DNA from: Candidatus Acidiferrales bacterium | Lineage (GTDB): Bacteria; Acidobacteriota; Terriglobia; Acidiferrales; UBA7541 | Reading direction: 5' to 3' | Length of the DNA stretch: 64,000 nt | Assembly (NCBI GenBank): GCA_035934015.1 | Contig: DASYYH010000006.1 | Coordinates: 1-64,000, forward strand | Made by a program: the position numbers and the translations under genes | Notes under the pieces: model-generated | Told to the model about the DNA's origin: nothing | Seen by the model: only the letters and a program-made list of their open reading frames with translations | Databases searched by the model: none | In this document: in pieces, positions 17,608-26,543 of the stretch | Layout of the letters: each line of letters starts with the position of its first letter | Position numbering within the stretch: position 1 is the stretch's first letter

Positions 17608-18998
17608 TTCGGTTCTTTCACACATACCTGCCGGCACGCACGCTGCTACTGGGGATTTCGGAGGCGGTGCTGATTGCAGCCGCATTTGTGGCGGCGACGT
17701 TCGCGCGACTCGGCAGAAACGATGCGAGCTTGATGCTGAATTACGGTCAGGGCTTTCTAAAGATTCTGATTGTCGCGGCCGTGTTCGTCCTCTGCATGTA
17801 TTACTTCGATTTGTACGATTCCTTCATTCTGAGCAACCGTAGAGAAGTCGTAACACGTCTTGTCCAGGTTCTTGGCACGGTTTGCATTTTGCTGGCGCTG
17901 CTGTATTTCCTTTTCCCGCATTTGGATCTTGGACGGGGAATTTTTTCAATTGGCTTGGCCTTTGTCGCCTTGATCCTGTTCGCGTGGCGGCGATTGTTTT
18001 TGGCTGTGAATACCATGCCGCAATTTGCGGAGCGAGCGCTGATTTTGGGCGACGGCGCCCTGGCGAAATCGTTGCTCGAAGAGATTGAGTCGCGCAAGGA
18101 ATTGGGAATCCGCGTGGTCGGGCAAATGCGCCAGATTGAAAACGGCGATCCCCGTTACGCGAATCTCTCGAACGAAGAGCAGTATGAGGTGCTGGCACGG
18201 CAAGTGGAGTCTTATCGCGCGGGACGGATCATCATCGCGATGGGCGAGCGGCGTGGCCGCCTCCCTGTGGAGGCGCTCCTGCGACTGAAGGGGCGCGGCG
18301 TACAGATTCAAGATGGTCCGGACGTCTATGAAGCGATCACCGGCAAGGTGCCGCTCGAGAACCTTCGATTGAGCTGGCTCCTTTTCTCGCCGAGCTTTCG
18401 GGTTTCAAAGCCGCTGCTCGTGTATAAGCGAGTGTTTTCTTGCATGATTTCGATTGTGTGTCTGACGGTGGGCTCACCGCTGCTACTTTTCGCAGCCATC
18501 GCGATTTGCCTGGACTCCAAGGGGCCAATCATCTTCAAGCAGAAGCGCGTCGGTCAAGGTGGAAAGCTATTCACTCTATATAAATTCCGAACCATGATTG
18601 ACGGAGCAGACCAGGACGACAATTACCGCCCGGCGGAAAAGACAGACGATCGCTTTACGCGCGTAGGCCGGTTGCTTCGCCGCACGCGAATCGACGAGCT
18701 GCCGCAGGCGTTCAATGTCCTGAAAGGCGATATGTATTTCGTCGGGCCGCGGCCATTCGTCCAGAATCAAGAGATGGAGTGTGTTGAGAAAATACCCTAT
18801 TACCGGCAGCGCTGGTCCGTCAAGCCGGGAGCGACGGGCTGGGCGCAGATCAACCGCGGATACTGCGTGACGCTCGAAGACAACGTGGAAAAACTTGCGT
18901 ACGACTTGTTTTATATCAAGAACATCTCCATTGGCCTCGATCTCTTAATCATGTTCCGGACGTTGAAGATCTTGTTGTTGGGCCGCGGCTCTCGATGA
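17604..18998 (+). CDS. Polyprenyl-phosphate sugar-1-phosphate transferase (EpsB/WcaJ type)
   Basis: A 464-residue membrane protein with four or five N-terminal membrane segments, a CoA-binding-like middle part (ALILGDGALAKSLLEEI) and a C-terminal bacterial sugar transferase domain. The latter shows YKFRTMIDGAD, RRTRIDELPQAFNVLKGDM, FVGPRPF and KPGATGWAQINRGY. It should start the repeat unit by placing a sugar phosphate on the lipid carrier. It overlaps the preceding gene by 4 nt (GTGA) and the following gene by 4 nt (ATGA). Confidence 0.93.
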   Translation: MIRFFHTYLPARTLLLGISEAVLIAAAFVAATFARLGRNDASLMLNYGQGFLKILIVAAVFVLCMYYFDLYDSFILSNRREVVTRLVQVLGTVCILLALLYFLFPHLDLGRGIFSIGLAFVALILFAWRRLFLAVNTMPQFAERALILGDGALAKSLLEEIESRKELGIRVVGQMRQIENGDPRYANLSNEEQYEVLARQVESYRAGRIIIAMGERRGRLPVEALLRLKGRGVQIQDGPDVYEAITGKVPLENLRLSWLLFSPSFRVSKPLLVYKRVFSCMISIVCLTVGSPLLLFAAIAICLDSKGPIIFKQKRVGQGGKLFTLYKFRTMIDGADQDDNYRPAEKTDDRFTRVGRLLRRTRIDELPQAFNVLKGDMYFVGPRPFVQNQEMECVEKIPYYRQRWSVKPGATGWAQINRGYCVTLEDNVEKLAYDLFYIKNISIGLDLLIMFRTLKILLLGRGSR

Positions 18999-20182
18999 AC
19001 CATTTTGCCCAAGCCGTTTTCTGGACGGGTGTCGTTTGGCTGGCTTATGTCTATGCCGGCTACCCGCTTTGCCTCTGGCTGATTGGCCGGTGGAAAGCAT
19101 TCAAGCCGACAAGCCAGACAGAATTTACTCCGAAAGTTTCCGTTCTGATCTCCGCGCGCAACGAAGAAAAAGACATTGCGTGGAAAGTGGCGGAAACGCT
19201 CGGCTGGAATTATCCGGCGAATAGATTGGAACTGATCGTTGCGTCCGACGCTTCGGAAGACCGGACCGACGAGATTCTGAAAAGCATCAAGGACTCGCGG
19301 CTGAAGTATATCCGCATGGATAGCCGCACGGGCAAGAATGAAGCGCTGAACCGCATATCACAACTGGCGACCGGAGAGTTGCTTTTCTTCACTGACGCAA
19401 ATTCACATATCGGCCAGGACTGCCTGCGTCAGATGGCACGGCACTTTGGAGATCCACGCACCGGTTGCGTCACTGGCATGGAGAAAACCCTACGCGATGG
19501 AGACGGCGAAGCTGTCGCGACGGGCACACGGAAATACCTGGAGTATGAATTCCTGATTACCAATCTGGAGAGCCGGCTCGGATCTGTGTTGGTTTGCGAT
19601 GGATCGATTTTCTGCGTTCGGCGAGAACTATATGTGCCTCTCGTGCCGGATTTGGCGAATGATCTGGAGCTGCCTCTGCACATCGCGAGCAAAGGCTACG
19701 CTGTGCTCTGCGAGCCATCGGCGAGATCGCTGGAAAAAGCGACACAGTCTTCCCGCGAGGAATTCAATCGCAAGCGCCGGATCAGCGCGCAGGGCATGCT
19801 GGGATTCTGGAGGCTGCGGCATTCGATTCACGGATTGCGGCGCTGGCAATTCGCTTCGCGCAAGCTGCTTCGCTGGCTGATTCCGATTCCGCTCGCGGCG
19901 CTGCTGATCTCGAGCGCGTTTCTGGCTGCACGACCGTTTTTCCTCGTCTGCCTGGTGCTGCAATTGGTCTGCTACGCTCTGGCGCTTGTGGGAATGATTC
20001 TGGAATCGATCGGTCGCAAAGGCAGCGGCATTCTGGCGATTCCGTATTACTACGTTCTGGTTCATGTCGCAGCAATCCTCGGTGTCTTCCAGACAATTTT
20101 TGGCAAGCGGTTCGCTGTGTGGGATGTTGCGACGCAATCGCGCGGATGCGAAGCGCAACGAGTTGGCGTGGGGAAAGCATGA
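18995..20182 (+). CDS. Membrane glycosyltransferase family 2
   Basis: A 395-residue GT-A transferase with an N-terminal membrane segment (WTGVVWLAYVYAGYPLCLWLIG), the nucleotide-binding VSVLISARNEEKDI, an acidic SDASEDRTDE region, the DxN metal motif in FFTDANSHIG, and C-terminal membrane segments (about 295-365). This layout matches processive or membrane-bound GT2 enzymes, so it adds a sugar on the cytoplasmic face. It overlaps both neighbours by 4 nt (ATGA at each junction). Confidence 0.88.
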   Translation: MNHFAQAVFWTGVVWLAYVYAGYPLCLWLIGRWKAFKPTSQTEFTPKVSVLISARNEEKDIAWKVAETLGWNYPANRLELIVASDASEDRTDEILKSIKDSRLKYIRMDSRTGKNEALNRISQLATGELLFFTDANSHIGQDCLRQMARHFGDPRTGCVTGMEKTLRDGDGEAVATGTRKYLEYEFLITNLESRLGSVLVCDGSIFCVRRELYVPLVPDLANDLELPLHIASKGYAVLCEPSARSLEKATQSSREEFNRKRRISAQGMLGFWRLRHSIHGLRRWQFASRKLLRWLIPIPLAALLISSAFLAARPFFLVCLVLQLVCYALALVGMILESIGRKGSGILAIPYYYVLVHVAAILGVFQTIFGKRFAVWDVATQSRGCEAQRVGVGKA

Positions 20183-21201
20183 GCGTAGAACTCTGCCGCG
20201 ATTCTGGAGCATGGGACGCGTATGTGGAAAGGAATCCGCGAGCGACGAATTACCACCGCTGGCGCTGGAAGAAACTGATCGAAGACACGTACGGACACAA
20301 GGCGTTTTATCTCGCCGCCCAGGAAGACGGGAAGATTCGCGGCGTGCTTCCCCTGGTTGGAATCAAGAGCTGGCTCTGGGGCCGCTTCCTGGTGTCCATG
20401 CCTTTTTTCTCTTACGGCGGAGTCGTGGCAGATACGCCGGAGGCCCACGAAGAACTCATACGTAAAGCCGAGAACCTCGCAGGCCAATGGGGCGCAAAAC
20501 ACATCGAACTGCGGCAAGCGGAGGCACTCAACGGAAACTGGAAATCGAGCGCGGCGAAGGTTTCCATGGCGGTTCCGCTGCCGGAGACGCCGGAGAAATA
20601 TTTCGGCTCGCTGGCTTCGCGCCTGCGGACCAAGATTCGCAGCGCGCAGAAGCAGGGATTGAGCGCGCAATGGGGAAAGGAAGAGCTGGTCCAGGACTTC
20701 TACAGGGTTTTTTCCTGCAACATGCGCAATCTGGGAACGCCTGTTTATCCTCGCGCATGGTTTGAGAATTTTCTGCGAGTAGCGCGCGATTCGAGCCACA
20801 TACTCTTAGTGTGGGATGGAAAGGAGCCCGTGGCGGCGACATTCATCACGACGTACCGCAATCACGTGGAACTGCCTTGGATCGCGTCGACGCCGGCGGC
20901 ACGAGGCAAATACTCGACGGTTTTTCTTTATTGGACAGCGCTGGAATGGGCGGCGCAGAACGGTTTCCGGCGAGTGGATCTGGGACGCTGTACGCCAGGC
21001 AGTGGAACGCACCGGTTCAAGACGCAATGGCAGTGCGAGGAAATTTCGCTTCCGTGGAATTATTGGATGAAGGATGGAGGAATGCTTCCACAGCTTCGAC
21101 CGGATAACCCGCGATTCCATCTCGCTGTGGAGGCGTGGAAGCGCCTGCCGTTGGGCGTCGCGAATTTGCTGGGACCGCGAATCGTTCGCGCGATTCCATA
21201 A
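20179..21201 (+). CDS. FemAB-like GNAT-fold protein of PEP-CTERM locus
   Basis: A 340-residue protein with the FemAB/GNAT double fold: WDAYVERNPRATNYHRWRWKKLIEDTYGHKAFYL near the N terminus, a basic RTKIRSAQKQG helix, and YWTALEWAAQNGFRRVDLGR near the C terminus. PEP-CTERM loci carry a dedicated FemAB family at this position; the acceptor is unknown but an aminoacyl or acyl transfer to the polymer or a precursor is plausible. ATG 20179 overlaps the previous stop (ATGA), which decides the start. Confidence 0.85.
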   Translation: MSVELCRDSGAWDAYVERNPRATNYHRWRWKKLIEDTYGHKAFYLAAQEDGKIRGVLPLVGIKSWLWGRFLVSMPFFSYGGVVADTPEAHEELIRKAENLAGQWGAKHIELRQAEALNGNWKSSAAKVSMAVPLPETPEKYFGSLASRLRTKIRSAQKQGLSAQWGKEELVQDFYRVFSCNMRNLGTPVYPRAWFENFLRVARDSSHILLVWDGKEPVAATFITTYRNHVELPWIASTPAARGKYSTVFLYWTALEWAAQNGFRRVDLGRCTPGSGTHRFKTQWQCEEISLPWNYWMKDGGMLPQLRPDNPRFHLAVEAWKRLPLGVANLLGPRIVRAIP

Positions 21202-21229
21202 AACGCACAGAGCCGAGGAATTTTCGGGA

Positions 21230-22198
21230 ATGAAAATGGAATGCAATTCGGAGCTGCGAAACATTTTCACTGTGGACGTAGAGGATTGGTATCACATCCT
21301 CGACATTCCATCCGCGCCTGCAATTTCGGAGTGGGCGGGTTTGCCCGCGCGAGTTGAGAAGAATTTTCGGGATTTGCTCGACCTTTTCAGCGCCACAAAT
21401 GTGCGCACGACGTGTTTCTTTCTGGGTTGGATTGCGGAGCGCTTTCCACATCTGGTACGAGAAGCCGCTGCGCGCGGACATGAAGTGGCGTCGCACGGAT
21501 ATGCGCACCGGCTTGTGTTTGAGGTGACTCCCGGAGAATTCCGAGAGGATGCAATGAGATCGCGGAAGCTGCTCGAAGATTTGTCGGGAGCGCGAGTGCA
21601 GGGCTACCGCGCGGCAGGCTTTTCGAGTACGAAGGATTCGCCGTGGTTTTTCGAGGAGCTCGTTGCAGCGGGCTATGAATACGATTCGTCGATTTTTCCT
21701 GCAGAGCGTGGCCACGGCGGCATACCGCTCGCGCCACTCGAACCTCACGTTGTGGCGACGCCATCGGGAACGATCTCGGAGTTTCCGCTGACCGTCGCCG
21801 ATTGCTTGGGGAAGCGCCTGTGCTTTTTTGGCGGCGGATATCTTCGCTTGTTCCCCTACGCGCTGATCCGCAAAATGGCGAGGCAGGTTGCGGCGTCCGA
21901 ACGGCCGGTCATTTTCTACGTGCACCCGCGCGAAATCGACCCCAAACATCCCAGGTTGCCCATGAGATTTTCGCGCCGGTTCAAGTCGTACGTCAACTTG
22001 CGCGGCACAGAGAAGAAAGTGCGGCGCATCCTTGCGGATTTTCCGTGCACCAGTTTTCGCGACCATCTGAAATCACACGGAATGCCGAAGCGTGTGGTCA
22101 CCTCGGATTTCGCTACGATGCCGGAGCTTTTCTTGAATGACAATCGGCCGGCGCGGGACCTCGCCGACTCGCCAGCCGCTGTGAAAGGGAGAAGCTAG
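21230..22198 (+). CDS. Polysaccharide deacetylase (NodB homology, PEP-CTERM subfamily)
   Basis: A 322-residue enzyme. The NodB motif 1 is FTVDVEDWYH with Asp16-Glu18-Asp19, and the metal-binding motif is SHGYAH (His89, His93). GYRAAGFSSTKDSPWFFEEL and YDSSIFP carry later motifs of the family. It is expected to remove acetyl groups from N-acetylated sugars of the EPS. ATG 21230 is chosen because GAGGAA (21215-21220) is 9 nt upstream; the frame remains open into the preceding gene but nothing there belongs to the family. Confidence 0.9.
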   Translation: MKMECNSELRNIFTVDVEDWYHILDIPSAPAISEWAGLPARVEKNFRDLLDLFSATNVRTTCFFLGWIAERFPHLVREAAARGHEVASHGYAHRLVFEVTPGEFREDAMRSRKLLEDLSGARVQGYRAAGFSSTKDSPWFFEELVAAGYEYDSSIFPAERGHGGIPLAPLEPHVVATPSGTISEFPLTVADCLGKRLCFFGGGYLRLFPYALIRKMARQVAASERPVIFYVHPREIDPKHPRLPMRFSRRFKSYVNLRGTEKKVRRILADFPCTSFRDHLKSHGMPKRVVTSDFATMPELFLNDNRPARDLADSPAAVKGRS

Positions 22199-22199
22199 A

Positions 22200-23018
22200 A
22201 TGCGGCTGGGCGAAGGCAAGAAATTTACAGAAAAAGATTGGAAGCGGCGATTTGCATATTCGCTTTTGGGAGAACCGCATCTGCCGGGTTGGATCCGGCT
22301 GCAGCACGTTTTGCGGTCCCTGCGCAGCCTTCCGCTGAATGGGCATCCGGTGCATTTCCTGGATGCGGGATGCAGCCGCGGCGATTTGCTGACTTATCTT
22401 GGGGAGCAACATCCGAACTGGAAATTCGTGGGTCTGGAACTAGAAGGCGACCGGATCGAGATGGCGGAAACGATCCGCCAGCGCGTAAATCTTCAAAATA
22501 TTTCCTATCTTCGAGCGGATATCTGCCGGCTGCCGTTCGAAAACGAATTCGATGTCGCGGTCTGCTCCGATGTGATGGAGCACATCGCGGATGACCACGC
22601 CGCGTTTGCGGATTTGACGCGCGCACTGAAGCCGGGCGGATTTCTGGTGATTACGTCCCCGTCAGTGCCGCAACCAAGGCATTTGGCGACTGTAGCTTGG
22701 CGCGAGCGGCGGATCGGTTTCCATCCATCGGAGTACGGCCACGTTCGAGATGGATACTCAACCGAAGACCTCAAGAGAATATTCGAAGCGACGGGAACGG
22801 AACCGGTTGAAATCCGCTACACCTACGGGCCATTTGGGACGCTATGTTTCGATTTGTTTTTTACGATTGGCGACAGCAAGCCGAATCCGCTTGCCTATGT
22901 GACGCTGTATCCGCTGCTCAGGACGCTGGCTCATCTTGATCTTTATGGCACGCCGCATCACGGCGCCGCAGTGCTCGGGATCGCACGAAAGCCAATCGGA
23001 AAACGCGGGGCAAATTGA
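22200..23018 (+). CDS. SAM-dependent methyltransferase
   Basis: A 272-residue class I methyltransferase. The SAM motif is FLDAGCSRGD (about 53-62), followed by an acidic GLELEGDRI and by VAVCSDVMEHIADDH and LKPGGFLVITSPS. It begins right after the deacetylase (2 nt) and its stop codon touches the next ATG, so the two are translated together. The likely role is O-methylation of a sugar in the EPS, but the acceptor is not visible from the sequence. Confidence 0.87.
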   Translation: MRLGEGKKFTEKDWKRRFAYSLLGEPHLPGWIRLQHVLRSLRSLPLNGHPVHFLDAGCSRGDLLTYLGEQHPNWKFVGLELEGDRIEMAETIRQRVNLQNISYLRADICRLPFENEFDVAVCSDVMEHIADDHAAFADLTRALKPGGFLVITSPSVPQPRHLATVAWRERRIGFHPSEYGHVRDGYSTEDLKRIFEATGTEPVEIRYTYGPFGTLCFDLFFTIGDSKPNPLAYVTLYPLLRTLAHLDLYGTPHHGAAVLGIARKPIGKRGAN

Positions 23019-24176
23019 ATGATTGCTGTCGTCACGCTGATTGACGCGCTGGGATGGACCTACGTAAAAGACCGGCCCATCATGCCGGAAATTTTGAAAT
23101 ATCGGAACGAAGTGCGCACCGTCTTGGGATTTAGCTCTGGAGCAATTCCCACACTGCTCAGCGGCAAGATGCCGAAGGACTCAGGACATTGGAATTTATT
23201 CTATTACGATCCGGAACATTCGCCATTTCGGTGGGTGCGCTGGCTGAAGTTCCTGCCGAAATCGGTCCTGAACCACCGCGTGACACGGCGCGTGATTCGC
23301 GTCGCATCACAGCGCATGAGCAAATTCGGCGGATATTTTCAGATTTACGGGGTCCCCGTCGAGCTTCTGCCCTATTTCGATATTTGTGAGAAGAAGGATA
23401 TCTACCGTCCGGGCGGCGTTCCTTCTTCGCTATTCGATCAACTGGAAGCGCTCGGAGTGCGCTATCGGACGTATTCGTACCACGAGATGAGGGATGAGGA
23501 GATCGTGCGGGCCGCACGGCGAGATTTGCAAGAGAAGAAATACGATTTCTATTTTCTTTATTTATCCGAACTAGATGCATATCTGCATTCCCAGTGCCAG
23601 GACGCTGCAGGCGTCGCACGCGAACTCGACAAGTACGAGAACTGGCTTCGCGAAGTTTACACGGAAGCACAGCGAACCGATGAGGAAGTCGCCTTTTTTG
23701 TTCTCTCCGATCACGGAATGACGCCGAAACGCGCGGGATATGATCTGGTCGGCCAGATTCGTCCGCTTGGGTTCGAAATGCCGCGCGATTATCTGTCCCT
23801 TTACGATTCTACAATGGCGCGATTCTGGTTTTTCAAGGACCGTGCCCGGAAGCAGATCACCGAGCGGCTCAATGGGCTCGATTGCGGCCATATTCTGAGC
23901 GACGCAGAAAAGAGGGATCTCGGCATCGATTTCCCCGACCACCGCCAGGGCGAGATCGTTTTTTTGATGAATCCGGGCGTGCTGATAGAGCCGAGCTTTT
24001 TCGGGAAAAGAGCGCCCGAAGGTATGCACGGATTTCATCCGGATGATCCGCACTCTTCGGCGATTTTTCTGAGCAATCTGCCGCCGAGCCGGCGGGTCGA
24101 TACCTTGGTTGACGTTCACGAAGTGATGCACGAATGGGCGGAGAACCTGCGGAACGGAGTGCATGCCCAGCAATAA
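23019..24176 (+). CDS. Alkaline-phosphatase-superfamily phosphodiesterase
   Basis: A 385-residue enzyme of the nucleotide pyrophosphatase/phosphodiesterase group. Metal and catalytic residues can be placed: Asp9 in VVTLIDALGW, probable nucleophile Thr45 in AIPTLLSGKMP, the D-x3-H pair Asp186/His190, SDHGM with Asp231/His232, and a late histidine in FHPDDPHSS. There is no signal peptide, so it acts in the cytoplasm, unlike most members. It follows the methyltransferase with no gap and overlaps the next gene by 14 bp. Possible roles are editing of phospho-sugar intermediates or transfer of a phosphate-linked group; neither can be decided. Confidence 0.78.
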   Translation: MIAVVTLIDALGWTYVKDRPIMPEILKYRNEVRTVLGFSSGAIPTLLSGKMPKDSGHWNLFYYDPEHSPFRWVRWLKFLPKSVLNHRVTRRVIRVASQRMSKFGGYFQIYGVPVELLPYFDICEKKDIYRPGGVPSSLFDQLEALGVRYRTYSYHEMRDEEIVRAARRDLQEKKYDFYFLYLSELDAYLHSQCQDAAGVARELDKYENWLREVYTEAQRTDEEVAFFVLSDHGMTPKRAGYDLVGQIRPLGFEMPRDYLSLYDSTMARFWFFKDRARKQITERLNGLDCGHILSDAEKRDLGIDFPDHRQGEIVFLMNPGVLIEPSFFGKRAPEGMHGFHPDDPHSSAIFLSNLPPSRRVDTLVDVHEVMHEWAENLRNGVHAQQ

Positions 24177-25338
24177 CCGAATTCGAACGCTACAGTTTCT
24201 CGTTTCCCCGGTGCGATCCGGCGCCGAGGAAGTTGCGCTGGAACTCGTTCGCGGACTGGACCCACAGAGGTTCCGCAATTACCTAGTTTGCCCAGCATCT
24301 TTGCTGGATGCATTTGGCAGGGATTGGCAAGCTGGTGACGCGCAAGCGCTGGCGTTGACGCTGGAAGGCCCGTTGCATTGGAATGCCGCGCGCCGATTCA
24401 TGGCCTACTTGCGCGCCGAAAAGATCGACGTTGTGCACGCGCACATGATTCGCGCAGCCGCCTCTGCCGTTCCGCTGGCGCGGCTTGCAGGCGTGCCTGT
24501 CGTGGTTCACACCTGCCATGGCCGAGAAGCCTGGAGAACGAAATGGTTCAGCCGCCAATACTGGTATGACCGGCGGATCACGGCGTGGTCGGACGCGACG
24601 ATCGCCGTATCCGAATCGACGCGCAGGTATCTTTTGAAAGAGAAAAAACTCGAGACAGGAAAAGTCCTAGTGATTCGCAACGGGCGCCAGTTGAATGGCT
24701 TTTCTCCAAATGCGAGCCGGCGGGAAATGCTGCGTTGCGAACTGGGCATTGGTGCGGGAGATCCCATCGTCGGCGTGTTTGGGCGATTGGAAGAACAAAA
24801 GGGGCACCGCTATTTGATTGAAGCGCTGCCGAAAGTTCTGGAAAAAGTGCCGGCGCTGCATGTTGTGTTTGCAGGCGACGGATCGCTGCGCCCGGGGCTC
24901 GAAAATTCCGTCCGTTCATTAGGGTTGGGCCGCTCAGTGCATTTCCTGGGATATCGCCAGGATTGGATGAATTGGATGGATGCGACAGACATAGTTGCAT
25001 TGCCTTCGTTGTATGAGGGTATGCCGCTCGTTCCGATTGAGGCCGGCGCGATGGGCAAGCCGGTGCTTGCGACTGCTGTGGACGGAACGTGCGAGGTGGT
25101 TGTTGACGGTCGGACCGGCGTACTGGTTCCTCCGGCACAACCGGAAGCGCTGGCGGACGCGCTCATCAATTTGCTGCGTGATGCGGAAAAGCAGAGGGCG
25201 ATGGGAGAAGCGGGCGCACGGCGAGCACGCGATCTGTTTTCGCTGGAACAGCAGGTGCGAGAAACCGCACTGCTTTACGAACGTTTGCTTGAAGAGAGGC
25301 AGCCGCAAAGAGCCAGAAGGGACTTTGCCCGGGCATGA
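24163..25338 (+). CDS. Glycosyltransferase family 4 (GT-B)
   Basis: A 391-residue GT-B enzyme. N-terminal features include LVSPVRSGAEEVALELVRGLD and the donor-side signatures GRLEEQKGHRYLIEALPKV and LPSLYEGMPLVPIEAGAMGKP, the latter with the E-x7-E motif. It should transfer a sugar to the growing lipid-linked unit. It overlaps the phosphodiesterase gene by 14 bp and the ligase gene by 4 bp (ATGA). Confidence 0.9.
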   Translation: MPSNNRIRTLQFLVSPVRSGAEEVALELVRGLDPQRFRNYLVCPASLLDAFGRDWQAGDAQALALTLEGPLHWNAARRFMAYLRAEKIDVVHAHMIRAAASAVPLARLAGVPVVVHTCHGREAWRTKWFSRQYWYDRRITAWSDATIAVSESTRRYLLKEKKLETGKVLVIRNGRQLNGFSPNASRREMLRCELGIGAGDPIVGVFGRLEEQKGHRYLIEALPKVLEKVPALHVVFAGDGSLRPGLENSVRSLGLGRSVHFLGYRQDWMNWMDATDIVALPSLYEGMPLVPIEAGAMGKPVLATAVDGTCEVVVDGRTGVLVPPAQPEALADALINLLRDAEKQRAMGEAGARRARDLFSLEQQVRETALLYERLLEERQPQRARRDFARA

Positions 25339-26543
25339 TTTTCTTTTATCTACTGATGTTCACGTCGCCTTTCTACCATCACCCGTTTTTTGATCGTGGA
25401 TTTGGTGCGTTCACGATCGTTAAAGCGATAGGAGCGGTTTGCGCTCTTTACGCCCTCATTTATCTGTTCATAAAGGGGAGGGCACCAAATTACATTGGAA
25501 CAACTCGCGCAAGACTTTTTCTTGTGATTTGTTTTTGGGGGCTATTTTCCTATTTCAGAACTGGCGCCCTGAGCTACTGGGCCGTTGACCCGGCATTCAG
25601 TTATCTTTCCTTTTTAATACTTTTCTTCGTGACACTGACGATTGTCGACACGCCCAAGAAAATGTTCTGGTCGCTCCTGTCGACGCTGGCCGGAATTGCC
25701 TTTGGCGCGCTGTACATGATTCGAGAGTTTCAGAAATACCATGCGATGTACGCGGACCTTCGCCCCGGAGCCGTCATTGGCGACCCGAACTATTATACGT
25801 TGGCCGCATTGCTGATTTTGCCTGTCGCTTATTTTTGGCTGCGTGGTCTTCGACAGGAATTCTATCGATACTCCGTGATCGGGATGTTTCTCCTGGTTTC
25901 TGTCGCCGTGGCATTGGCTTCTTCGCGTGGCGGGCTTCTCGGCCTCTTAGTAGGAGTAGGATATCTCGTGTGGACGTCGCGCAGGCGAGCGCGCAACGCC
26001 GCCATGCTCTTTGTGCTGCTTGCGGTGCCGATGCTCCTCGCCCCACGGAGTCCGCTGAAGCGGCTTCTTCATCCAGATTATGCCGATCAACTCGGCGCCC
26101 AGACGCGAGAGAAAGCGTGGATGGCAGGTCTCGAAATGATCCGGGCGAAACCGCTGACGGGAATAGGATTGGGTTTATATAAACCTTTATTAGGCCAATA
26201 TTCCGGCGATCCGAATTTTCAGCAGATTGCTCATAATTCCTACCTAGAATATGCGGCTGAACTCGGCATTCCCGCACTGCTTCTCTTTCTCTGGCTGATG
26301 TGGGCCACATTTCGTGCCTTTGGAACGATTCGCAAAATCACTCTGCATTCCGAGGATCATTTTCTATACCCCATGGCTGCAGGACTGCAGTGCGGAATTG
26401 TGGCGTGCGCCGTGGGTGATTTCTTTTTGTCGGCTGAATATCTGAAATTGTTCTGGATCGTCGTGTTTCTCTCCATTCCATTGGAGCGTTTTGCACGCGA
26501 GCGAGCCATGCGCAAAGAGGTCCCGGTCGCCAATGCAGCCTAG
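25335..26543 (+). CDS. O-antigen ligase/polymerase-like membrane protein
   Basis: A 402-residue protein with about ten to twelve membrane segments and a large periplasmic loop. The Wzy_C/ligase core is recognisable around VGYLVWTSRRRARNAA, TREKAWMAGLEMIRAKPLTGIGLG and AHNSYLEYAAELGIPALLLFL. This layout matches the ligase family associated with exosortase A loci. It would polymerise the repeat units or ligate glycan to a carrier in the periplasm. The start ATGA overlaps the preceding stop. Confidence 0.88.
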   Translation: MIFFYLLMFTSPFYHHPFFDRGFGAFTIVKAIGAVCALYALIYLFIKGRAPNYIGTTRARLFLVICFWGLFSYFRTGALSYWAVDPAFSYLSFLILFFVTLTIVDTPKKMFWSLLSTLAGIAFGALYMIREFQKYHAMYADLRPGAVIGDPNYYTLAALLILPVAYFWLRGLRQEFYRYSVIGMFLLVSVAVALASSRGGLLGLLVGVGYLVWTSRRRARNAAMLFVLLAVPMLLAPRSPLKRLLHPDYADQLGAQTREKAWMAGLEMIRAKPLTGIGLGLYKPLLGQYSGDPNFQQIAHNSYLEYAAELGIPALLLFLWLMWATFRAFGTIRKITLHSEDHFLYPMAAGLQCGIVACAVGDFFLSAEYLKLFWIVVFLSIPLERFARERAMRKEVPVANAA

